The notes below the pieces were generated by a model that was given only the letters and a program-made list of their open reading frames with translations, had not been told where the DNA came from and did no database searches. Of a stretch of DNA of 64,000 nucleotides, positions 43,689 through 54,262 are shown piece after piece. The DNA comes from Volutella citrinella (lineage: Eukaryota; Ascomycota; Sordariomycetes; Hypocreales; Nectriaceae): positions 2,170,001 through 2,234,000 of the forward strand of contig JAWZSP010000002.1 in assembly GCA_034401135.1 (NCBI GenBank), given 5' to 3'. The position numbers and the translations under genes are program-made. How positions within the stretch are numbered: the stretch's first letter is position 1; each line of letters begins with the position of its first letter.

Positions 43689-44234
43689 ACTGCGGCGGAG
43701 ATTTGGCAAGTTGACGAATAATAAAACATAGCGGAAACCAGGTCCATCTGCAATACAATGAGATGACAGGCCGTAAATTTGTCCACCACTTGTGGCTTGT
43801 AAGTGGTGGCATGTACTGTCATTCCCCGTGCCGGGCTTGGGCTTTGCACGATGCTTCCTTCCAAGTTCCAGATGGAAAAAAATACCCTAGATCAGAGAGA
43901 TTCTGACACACAGCAAATTTCGTGGCTACCGTAGTTGAGAATTACACCTCGTCTTCCGGTGAGCTGTCACACTGCACTGAGGACTGGTGGGGACGGGCGA
44001 CATTCCGCTCGGCGGCGCGGGGCATTCCGACCCCACCATCGGTACGTCTCATCGTCCACCACGTCCGGGAGAGATGATGCACCCAACCCCAACTCCCGAC
44101 TCGCGGACAACTCACCCGATACCGACCAAACAGCCAGCATTGCAACGCCTGCGCATCCATCCCACCTCGGCGTCCACCGTCCCATCCTCACGCCCGCCTT
44201 CCGACTTCTCCCAGCGCAGTACCTCCCCCCCGCC
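43689..44234. other. intergenic region upstream of the Ubc7 gene
   Basis: 545 bp. It holds the polyadenylation signal of the preceding gene at its left end and the Ubc7 leader, which is C-rich, at its right end. Confidence 0.5.
43720..43725 (+). terminator. AATAAA polyadenylation signal
   Basis: Canonical hexamer 32 bp after the stop codon of the helical mitochondrial-protein gene. Confidence 0.55.
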
Positions 44235-44804
44235 ATGGCCCAATCGACCGCCCACCGCCGTCTCCTCCAGGAGTACCGCGCCCTCACCAACAACCCGCCC
44301 GAGGGCATCACCGCCGGCCCCGTCTCCGAGGATGACCTGCTGCACTGGGAGTGCCTGATCCAGGGCCCCGAGGGCACCCCCTTCGAGGGCGGCGTCTTCC
44401 CCGCCGAGCTCAAGTTCCCCAAGGACTACCCTCTCGCGCCGCCGTCCATGAAGTTCCTGTCCGATGTCTGGCACCCCAACGGTGCGTAGTCCCCCATGTC
44501 CATACGCGCGACACAATCCAACGTGCGGTGCTAACGCTACCTCCCCAAAGTCTACCCCAGCGGCCTCGTCTGCATCTCCATCCTCCACCCTCCCGGCGAC
44601 GACCCCAACCACTACGAGCACGCCTCCGAGCGATGGTCGCCCATCCAGTCGGTCGAGAAGATCCTCATCTCCGTCATGAGCATGCTGGCCGAGCCCAACG
44701 ACGAGAGCCCGGCCAACGTCGAGGCCGCCAAGATGTGGCGTGAGCGTCGGTCCGAGTACGAGAACAAGGTCCGCGACGGGGTCCGCAAGATGCTGGGACT
44801 ATGA
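44235..44804 (+). CDS. UBC7: Ubiquitin-conjugating enzyme E2, Ubc7/UBE2G type
   Basis: Exons 44235-44481 and 44551-44804 with a 69-bp intron; 166 residues, as expected. The E2 core shows [19 protein letters not shown] and the active-site block [20 protein letters not shown] with Cys about 90. The insertion after it ([17 protein letters not shown]) is the acidic loop that marks the Ubc7/Cdc34 group. The lack of a long C-terminal tail favours Ubc7. In yeast this E2 is held at the ER by Cue1 and works with Hrd1 and Doa10 in ER-associated degradation. Confidence 0.95.
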
Positions 44805-45139
44805 GTGAGCCTTGGGGAGGGCTCAACTCCAAGGCTCTCACTCCATCATGGTTTGGCTGGGGAGCGTGGCCACCGCCCGCTGGTGGTGGCCGGGTCATCG
44901 TTAGCAGAGACCGAACACTAGGAGTCACGGCGTAAATGTTCATTCTCTTCGTATTTACACATAGCATAGCCACGGTGTTTACTGGCAGTACGGCATTCGC
45001 CGAAACCTGTCGTCCCCCCTCTCCCTGATCCCTCCTCTTTGACCCTACCGCACAACTGAGCCCGGCTCCGGGCCTTCTATTCTGGACAAACCAACGCTCT
45101 ACAAACTCCAAACATGCATGAATCGAGAACCGGGCTGAC
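44805..45139. other. convergent intergenic spacer
   Basis: 335 bp between the stops of Ubc7 and the Swa2-like gene; only 3' UTR sequence expected. Confidence 0.5.
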
Positions 45140-47905
45140 TTACAGCCCATTCTCCGCTTTGAACTTGTCCCAGCTCTCGTTTAGCGTGGCGAACACGATG
45201 CCGGCAATCATGCGCACCTCAGTACTTGCGTCTTGCGCCAGCTGTAAACTCGGGTTAGTAGCTGTAACGTTTGGTGCTCAGTGCATTGAAAAAGAAAGAA
45301 AGAAAGAAAGCAAGGAAATGTGTGTCCAGGGACTTGCCTTATCCGGGTGCGTCTTAGCAATCGCCTTCATGTACGTGATCTTGACCTTGTTGGCCATGAC
45401 GAGCTCATGCAAGCCCACCTTCTTCCATCCGCTGTTCTCCCAGAGCACTTGGTCAAGACTGCCCAGCAGCGCTCGCAGGTTATCCCTCTTTCCGTCGCGC
45501 CAGGCTGACACCTTGGCGTCAATCTTCTCAGAGAGCGCAAACTTCTCGTCCTCCTCCCGCGCAGCCGCCGCGTTCGCCTCCCTCATCCGTGACACCGCCT
45601 CCGAGTTCTTTGGCGGCGCCAGGCTGGCCGCAGCCGAAGGCTTCGGTCGCGGCTTCGGAACGGCCTTGGGCTTCGGGGTCAGGGCTGTCTGGCATCGCTG
45701 GCGCCCCTTGATAGCATTGGCTCCGCCTACGCCTCCCTCGACGCAGAGTTGCCACACGGCACCAGCATCGGCCCACTTCTCCATCTGCTCCAAGGCCTCT
45801 GCCTTTCGGGCCAGTGCCTTGCCATAGAGCTCCTTCATATCGCGGCTCTCATCCTGGCCACTCTCATTCCGCACAGCGACAGTCTCCCCCTGTCCGTTTC
45901 CAGGCCCGATCAGCTTCACGGCGGCATCGGCATCCTCAACAGCCTGTCGAGGTTCTCCCGTCTTAAGGGCCGTAAGCGCCCGGTTGGTGAGGAGCACGAT
46001 GACCAACGGGTGGGTCGGGGGGACGGCCGACAATGAGGAGGTGTACGAGGTGTGGGCGGCAGCGTAGTCGCCGCGCTTAAAGTGGGTGGTACCCTGGATC
46101 CGATGCTGTGTTGACGTTTGGAGGGCTACCGGGCTAATGGAAGGCACCTGTCGGGCAGGTCGAGGTGCAGCCTTTGGAGCAGGAGGCGAGGGTCGTTTGG
46201 CAGCCTGGCTTGGGGGTGGTCGGGGAGACTGGGATGGACGCTGAGGGAGCGATTGTTTTGGGCGCTGTGGGAGAGACTGGGACGGCTTGGCCTCCTGCGA
46301 ACTGAAGAGCAGATCCGCTTCTGGTTCCGCCGGCTTGGGAGCGGCCGCAGGAGACGCCTTGTGACGTCTGTTCGGGCTCCTGTACGTGGAGAAGCTGTCG
46401 TCGTCAGCCGCAAGACGGTTCAGTCTCGACTTGGCATCAAACGCCGAGGTAGGTGGTGGTGCCTGCTGCTGCCACCTCGGTGCCGGACTGGAGCGGCTCC
46501 CCGACGATTGAGCCGGCGACTGACCCCGGGAGGATGGCTGGGACGTAGTTCGCTGCTCAACGGCTGGATGCCTTGGCTGCCTTGGCTGTGGTCGGCCACC
46601 ACCCTCGAGCATGAGAGCTTCGTCGGTGACGTCTGCCGCAGGCTTGGCCCTCCCCTTGGCTTGCGCCTGCTGTGCCTCGCGCATCCACTTGGGCTGGTTC
46701 GGGTCGCCACCCTCCTGGTTGAAATCTGCCACGGCCTGCTGCATCTTCTTCTGGCCCGTCTTCCACAGGGAGTTGGCTGTCTTGAACAAGCTATTCCCCA
46801 CGGACGCGGCCGACTTGGCCAAGTCCTGATCGCCATGGGCAGGCGGCCTAGTATCCCTCGCAGGGGCACGGCTGGCGCTGGCATTGGAAGAGCTTCGTCC
46901 GCCCTGTGCCTGCTCCCTTGACTTCCGATGCGCCTCATCAAGTAACCAGTTGACTGCAGCCTGTGCGTTGTACCCTGATCCACTTTCAACCAGCGCTCTC
47001 TGGGCATCCTCTGCAGTGAAACCGTAGTCAACAAGCTGCGCTACCGCTCTGTCGAAAGGGTCCTTGTTCACTGTTGGTTTTCTTTCGACGGGTGGTGCCT
47101 CGTCTTCGGAGCTGGAAGGCTCGTCGTCTTCAATCGGTTTGCCCGGTTCGGGTCGTGCCGCCTGCTGCTTCTGCCGGACCTCTTCCACCGGTCGCCCCAG
47201 GTCACCGAGGAAATCGTCGTCATCGTCCTGCGGCTGTGGGGGCGCTGGCGCAGAAACGGGCTTCATCTGGTTCAGGCCAAAAGGATCATCATCGTCATCC
47301 ATGGGAAATCCCCCGCCATTCGAGGCAGCGGGTGCTTTCCAGGCACTGGCGTTGCTCAGGTCTATCGGTGTAGAGTTCGCGGGCGTCGATCGTTGAGAGT
47401 CTGGGGGTGGGGGGTAGTGGCTCGCGTTGTCGACCTTGGTGTCTTTGTTGAATGCGGCAAAGAGATCGTCGTCGTCGTTGGCAGTAGGTGGCTTCGAAAG
47501 CGGCTGCATGGAAGCAGGGCTCGCAGATGCGCCTCGGCTCCCAAGTGAATCCCAAAATTGTCCATTTCCGAACTGAGCTTCAGTCTGCCTTCTCCGCTCC
47601 TCCTCCTTCTGCCGCTTCTCGGCTTCGAGCTGGGCCTGGCGTTCGGCCAGGCTCAGGTTCTGCTTTGCCTTGGCGGGCCCAAAGTTCATCAGGTTGCTGA
47701 AGCTGTCCTGCGACGCCTTGACAGGTGCCGCCTGGGTCGCAGGCGCTCCAGATCCTTGTGCGGAGAGAGGCGTGTTGCGTCCGGAGGCCGATCCTAGCGG
47801 GGATGGCGTAGGTCGCAGCGACGCATATGCCGAGTTCATGACGGGAGGCTTGTGCTGCGCGCCGCTGGGCTTGGAGGACCAATCAAGGCCCGATAGGTCA
47901 TCCAT
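45140..47905 (-). CDS. SWA2: Swa2/auxilin-like clathrin-uncoating J protein
   Basis: Exon 1, 47905-45338, and exon 2, 45241-45140, give 889 residues. A long disordered N-terminus with acidic patches and DLFAAF/PIDLS-like motifs could bind clathrin. A UBA domain follows at about 280-326 (DRAVAQLVDYGFTAEDAQRAL), TPR-like helices at about 600-715 (GTTHFKRGDYAAAHTSY), and a C-terminal J domain with HPD at 853-855. This order matches yeast Swa2 and plant/animal auxilins, which recruit Hsp70 to strip clathrin from vesicles. Exon 1 ends at HPDK. The 96-bp intron has a GC donor (GCAAGT), a TACTAAC branch site and a (AAAG)n tract. Exon 2 supplies LAQDASTEVRMIAGIVFATL. Without that exon the J domain would be cut. 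Confidence 0.93.
45287..45311. repeat. (AAAG)n microsatellite within the Swa2-like intron
   Basis: About five AAAG/GAAA units; on the transcribed strand this is a TTTC run between the GC donor and the branch site. Confidence 0.7.
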
Positions 47906-50900
47906 TGTAACGAGATGGATGATTATCGCAGATCGTAACTCATACCCTGAGATTCACGGAGATGCAAGTGTCGCAACTGCAACCAGACGTGGAGCTTAGG
48001 CTGTTGTCTGGACCCAGGGGCATGATGATATGTGGCGGCGTGTGGCTTAGCTGTGGCGCATGCACTCCTTCATGCCTCTACCCACGTGCGGTTTTTCAAC
48101 CCAAGCCTCGCACCAAGTGCATGACTGTGAACATGTATAGGTAGAATATATCACTCGAATTGATAAAGTGATCAAATCCATGCGGCTCTTTCACCAATGT
48201 GTCTTGCCTGTCTGCATCACGGAGGGTTGCTGTCGTGTAGATACTTCAGTCTAAATTGATAGCTCTGGCATGCAGCTACCCTACATTTCTCATCTCCGGT
48301 CCTAATCGAGCTGAATTTCCATGGTTATGGATGAGAAGCCCTTAAAACAGGCTCCTATGTTACTGTATTTTAATTTTAATTTTTTAATCACTCGTGTGCA
48401 TTTTTTTGGCCTTGAGTAAACCGCGAGTGACCTTACTCAGCGTGCGGTGCCGTGAATCACGCCTTGTCGCTCACTTACACTAAATTCAGTGGACGTGCAC
48501 ACAGCTGGCACACTGTGCATAGGAGAGTTTCTTGCCAAATTTTTGCACAATAAAGCACGAAAAGAGGATAACAAGCACTCTAGTATAGTAGTTTCTATTG
48601 ATACACATTACACACAGACTGGCTCTCGTTCATTGTGGAACGGATGTGTCCGAGCTGCCCCAAATCTTGCAACCAGTGAAGGCGATTTACGAGTATTGAC
48701 AGCGCAATGCCCTTTTGGACCCACCTCTTTGAATAGTAGGAGATCAAGCAAGGCCCAAGCACATTACAAGCCTTCTCCTCGTATTTTGCCATGACCCGGA
48801 AGGACAACTCAAGAGCACTTACTGTTCTCCAATGATCACTATACTATGTATCCTAGTCAAGCGCCTACGGGTGGTGACACACAGACAGGCCGGATGGGAC
48901 TGGCGGCGGAAACGAGCCCCAGACCCAACTTCAATGTAACGGGGACTGCGCCGTCGATCCGATCCAAATGCTGCTAGTCCATCAACGACCCTGCGAGTCC
49001 ACGAGAGTGAGTGATGAGTCTAGAGCGCGGTTCTTGCCGTCAACCACAATCCAATGCCATTTGCATTGACAGTTGGAGTTGGTGCCAGACTCGGTAGCTC
49101 TGATTGGTAGCTGGTCTAGTCGAAACGCGTTTCAGGCCCCTGGAGATCTCCTAAATTTCCCGCATCTCAAAGTGCTCTGCTGCCCCAAAGGAGCTTCGAG
49201 AACGCTGAGTGGTCGAATCCTCTCAGATTGGTCACTGCCGAGAGCTCTCTCGTTCCAGGTCCGTCCGTGTGGCACGGGAAGGGCGATAGTCCCTTTCTCA
49301 CGAGCCACCATCTCCCTTGCACGTCTCAGGCTTCACACGCGACATCTCCGCGCTTTGGCATCCGGACATTTCGCCCGACATGGAATAATTAGCTGGCAAT
49401 TTATGTGCAATATGCGGTGATGCAGTGTGGAATTGAATTGATGAGCGTCTTCATTAGTTGTGATTGTAATTTGTGCTGCGCCTTGGATGCGGTGCAAGGA
49501 GCCATGTCCGCCCATCGATCCTGGCCATCCCCGCAAGTAGATTGGCATGCGCTCCTGGCAATCAAACAGGCTACGCAAGCGATTGGATTCCACCCGCGGA
49601 CGCAGCTCGCACGGCATTTCGTCCGCCCTTGCTGGCCGAGATTCGGGAATCCAATCAATTCGCCAAGCAGCATCTTGGGAACTGTTTCTCGGTGCGCCAG
49701 CCAGGTTTCGAGCATCCATCATTACAGCACCGCATGTCACTCCAATCCCCGTGTAAGCCATTGACATGACGCTGATCACCTGCCGCGGACATCCCTGCAG
49801 CTCCGGCTTTCGCACCCACTTTGGCTAATGGCCAGCCCAAGATTGTCACGGCACGGACGCAGGCGCCTGGTACCTGCATGCCGGCGTTTCACGGACATGG
49901 CATTTGGTGCTTGGCGAGTATAGGGGACCTCCTGGTTGCCGCTTGGGGGATGGTGGATACACAGCAGCACACGACCAGACAATCCTTGTGCCAGGCGATG
50001 CCTCGTCCGGCTCCTTGCGACGCATGGGCGGCGACGGACGGCAAGGCCCAGACCCCTGATGAATGGAGTCGCTCATCGCCCCCCGCGCCGACGGCAACAC
50101 GACACCCTGCCTATTACCAGGACCAGAGCCACCCGCATCGACGAAGACATCCAACCGTCTTTGACATCTGCTCCACCACCTCGCCCTCGCTGGACGTCGA
50201 CGTTTCCCTCCCTTCCCTTCCTTCGTTTCCATTGCCATCCCTTCGTTCATTTCTGTCGTTGCGCTCTTTGACGTGCTGGCCCCTCAGTTAGCTCGCTGAA
50301 GCGTGCATTCGCCCGTTCCTTCTTCCGTTCTTTCAGCACTCTAAGTGTCCAATCCATTCCTTGTGCTGCCTGGGCAGACACGCCAACGTTCGTTTCCGAA
50401 GGACTCGCTGGATCTCGCGGCTTCTCGGCAGATTCAATATACACGACATCATTCTTTTCAACTTCATTTCGAAACCCACTCGCCTTGTCCGGTCATTGCT
50501 CTCGTTGTTGTGCACCAGGCCGATTGTTCTCTTCTCATTGGACCGCCTCAAGCCAATACCGAAAGGCATTAGATATTGTTGTAACCTTCAAAGCGCAACG
50601 ATAGGTCCTCCAGCGCCAAGCAAGCCTTCATCGCATTTTCAGTGAAAGCGAACCGCACACGCCGACGACCCGACGGTTCGCTACAGCTGAAGGATTCGGT
50701 TTCGACACTGGAAGGCCTCCGACACACCTTTTACCAGCCTTCTTTATTTCATTCCAGCTTCTACGGGTCCGAAGAGGCTTAGACCAAAGTGCTGGAATCT
50801 CTTTTTCGTTGAAGCGTCAAGTGGTTTGATCCTGAGACACGCCGGCTCGCCGTCTTTGGGAAGAAACCGCCACAGCCGCGACGGAGACCTGCCAGCGACA

Positions 50901-51726
50901 TCACTAACAAAGCATTCTTCCGGGCACTTATCGCACCGATAAGCTGCCGACTTCAATCTACGCGTGACTCGTGACGCAAATCTGAGCGTGTGGGCAGTGC
51001 CTAGACGCTGGGACTCGACCACCCGCTGGAATCCTGAGTCTCACTCAGTGGCGGGGCTGGAAGACTGCACAACCACCTCATTAAGAGGAAGGAAGGCGCC
51101 CGTGGTATAGCAGGATTGCGTTGCCTCTGGGCTGGGCTTTCTTCTAAAATTTCTGCTCTTGTGATTTCTTGAAGAGATCCTGGAGATTTTGAGGCGAACG
51201 CAAGGGAAACTCTGTTGACGGGGCTCACCCACAAACCAGAATTGCAGCCAGAGTGTCTGACTGGTAAGTCGATCTGAACATGCCCGCAAGCCCAGGCCCT
51301 CTTCACCCTACTGCGTCTTCTTGTCTACTTCATTAGAAAAACCCTTGTCAAGATTACCCCTATCCCGCGTGTGGAGGAAATGGCCCAAGAACTGCCCAAG
51401 CTGGGTGGAGTTGGTTCATCGTGGTTGCCCACATGGATGCATAGCGGTGTTCTATGCTTGCCAGCTGGCGGATCAATGCGCCAGTTGACAACAGCCCAGC
51501 CACGGGGCACTTGCCTTCACCCAGAATAGGCCTCGCTCCTGCCTTTGAGGTTCTCCGTTTGTGCCCATGGATTTCTTAATACGTCTTCCATCCCCCCACT
51601 TCGCGAGCTGCCTCTTCCCTTGTTCATTGCTCTAACTCTTGTTCAGACTGCCTGGTTGCGTCGTCCGCTCATTGAGAGAACAATACTTTACAACAAACAC
51701 CACTCGAGCTTTGATACCTCGGCGCC
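47906..51726. other. large gene-poor interval
   Basis: 3.8 kb with no supportable gene. The left part (about 48150-48650) is AT-rich, with T runs; the right part (50000-51700) is CT-rich on the plus strand and may be a long leader/promoter of the DUF1996 gene. The largest open frame (49333-49815 minus, 160 codons) has no recognisable content. Confidence 0.5.
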
Positions 51727-53500
51727 ATGATGCTCAAGTCTTTCGTCGCTGTCTCTGCGGGACTGGTCAGCGGCGTTCATGCATTCTGGCGCATGGAATG
51801 CCAGGGCCGAGTCGGCCTTACGCGCCTCGACCCCATTGTCAATCCTGGAACTGTATCCCAGCACATGCATGCTATTCACGGCTCGTCTGGTAAGTTGGCT
51901 AGCTCCAAAGCGCACCTTTGGCCGTTGGTTGCCGAAATCATCTCACCCAATGGCTCTCTATCGATGGCTAATGATCCCAGGCTTCACTGACACGATTGGT
52001 ACCGACACTCTGTTGAATGGAGACTGCACTTCTTGCCGTGTGACCCAAGACAAGTCGGCGTACTGGCATCCTGCCCTCTATTTTCAAGATGCTGGCACTG
52101 GCAAGTTTGAACTTGTCGAGCAAGTCGGTGGTATGCTGGCGTAAGTTGGATGCAGTCATACGTGGAGTGTGATTGCACAGAGCTGACGCGAATGCAGTTA
52201 CTACCTTCTATACGGCGACAATGTGACTGCATTTCCCCCCGACTTCCGCATGATGGCTGGTGACAGTTTCCGACGTACCTACACTGCTGGAGACCCAAGC
52301 AAGCCCGACCCCGAGAAGTCTTTGTGGCAGGCAAAGGGTCAGACTACCCAGAAAATCCTAGAGCAACGTGCACTGGGCTTCAACTGTTTGAACTACGCAA
52401 GAGACCCTGAAGGAACTCTGTACCGCCACTACATGCCGGACAAGGCCTATCTGGATGCCAACTGTGCAAACGGACTTCGAATGGAGCTCATGTTCCCCTC
52501 CTGCTGGAAGGGAGGAAACAACCTCGACAGCAAAAACCACAGATCTCACGTTGCGTACCCGGATCTGGTTATGACGGGCACTTGCCCCGAGGGCTTTGAT
52601 GTTCGCCTGCCTAGCCTCATGTACGAAGTCATCTGGAAGACCAACGCCTATGTCGGCCGTAATGGCCAATTTGTTTTCGCAAATGGCGACACGACTGGTA
52701 AGTTCAGCTGTTGCTGCGCCTATTGGCCTCTCTGACGCGAAGCAGGATACGGATACCACGGCGACTTCGTGATGGGCTGGGAAGAGAAGTTCCTCCAGCA
52801 AGCTATCAAGACATGCACCAGCGAAACAGGCAGAATTGACGATTGCCCCCTCTTTGATATTGTCAGCGAGGACGTAGCGAAAAATTGTACCATGGCCGAT
52901 TATCCTGCGTTGGCAAAGGAAGATACCAAGGGCCCCATGAAGGAACTGCCAGGCGGCGTCAAGATCACATACCAAGATGGCGAGCCCAGCGATGACAAGG
53001 AGACCAAGGCCCCCTCTGGCGGAGTTCAGGCGCCTACTCTTACCTACAAGCCCGGCGAACTTCCGTCCAACACGGCAGCACCTCTTCCAGGACAAGTCTT
53101 CAAGGAGTCAGTCATGCCTGCCCCTCAGGCCCCGGCTACGGCTACTACTTTGAGCACCACCAGCTCCTCTTTTGTTCCGCCACCACCGCCCGCCTCCACC
53201 TCTGTTCAGGCTCCTGCTCACGATGCCAAGGTGGCGGCTGCCGACCCTGCTCCAACCGAGAAGCCCGAGATCAAGGTCGAAACTGATACCGCCAGTTACT
53301 GGAGCACAGAGTACGTCACCAACGGAAATGTTGTTAGCAAGATTTTGTGGGCGGAGTCCATCGTATATGTTACCGATCAACCTCAAACCGTCGTGGTTAC
53401 TGTCACATCAACATCGACAGTGACGGCTGTCGCGGAGCCGACGCCGAAGCGCCGTCGTCGCGCCTTGCACATGCGGGGTCACGGCCATCGCCATATCTAA
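51727..53500 (+). CDS. secreted DUF1996 protein
   Basis: Exons 51727-51889, 51981-52140, 52198-52697 and 52746-53500; 525 residues. The signal peptide (MMLKSFVAVSAGLVSGVHA) runs straight into FWRMECQGRVGLTRLDPIV, the standard DUF1996 beginning. Conserved blocks continue: HMHAIHGSSGF, CTSCRVTQDKSAYWHPALYF, LEQRALGFNCLNY, CWKGGNNLDSKNHRSHVAYP, and GDFVMGWEEKFLQQAI. After the domain comes a Pro/Ser/Thr-rich region and a tail with RRRRALHMRGHGHRHI, with no GPI signal. DUF1996 proteins are fungal extracellular proteins of unknown activity, some enlarged in wood-decay and pathogenic species. The three introns are 91, 57 and 48 bp and keep the frame. A second ATG follows immediately at 51730. Confidence 0.93.
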
Positions 53501-54262
53501 CAAAGCACCGCATTACGATATGCATGGGGAAGCGATTGATGGAGTATGATACTACGCGGATTTGCATTTGACTAGCCTGGACTGGTTCCAGATGTTATGG
53601 CGTGATTGGCGGAGAGCATTTGGGTGCGGGAATGTCGTTTGTGTTACTTCATTGGCCATGATGGGCGCTCAGGTCTTTGGAACATGTGGACTTACAGGAG
53701 CTAGCTACAAAGACAACAAACAATTCCAACATGATAGCAAAATCCTTCAGATGGCCTGATTTGTCGAACTGAGCTGCACGACTTGCCCCCTATTGATGAG
53801 TCGAGTGTGACTATGCCCGCCTCAGTAGCCTTCAAACCGCCAAGCGCCAACTGCCGGAGCCTCGCCCTCGCCCTCGCCCAGCTTTACGGGCCCCTACCAG
53901 GCAATACGATTAATTTTACCGACCCTGGAATAATAGGCGCTTTGGACAAAGTGGACTAACGAGACATCGTGAAATTGACTGCCGAAAAGTGATGCTGTGG
54001 TTGGCCCGCCTTGGAATGAACCACACCTAGCAACGCATTCCTCATGATAATTGGGGTGAGACGATGGAAATAACGTCCATAATAGCTAGGCAGTTGTTGA
54101 TGGGACTCATTAACAAATTGGACATGCTCCCACCTGCACTCTGCTCCTGCAAGACTTCTTGGACGCGTCTGCTTTCGCTTGTTGCATGCGCTTTCAACAG
54201 AGGCGACAGTATCTTTGGTGGATGACTGCTTCCACGGCGCCAAGGCAGCATCCGTCCTCACC
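53501..54262. other. gene-free interval
   Basis: 760 bp between DUF1996 and the single-pass protein gene. A CCCTCG triplet-like repeat (GCCTCGCCCTCGCCCTCGCCC) near 53858-53880 is the only local feature. Confidence 0.5.
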
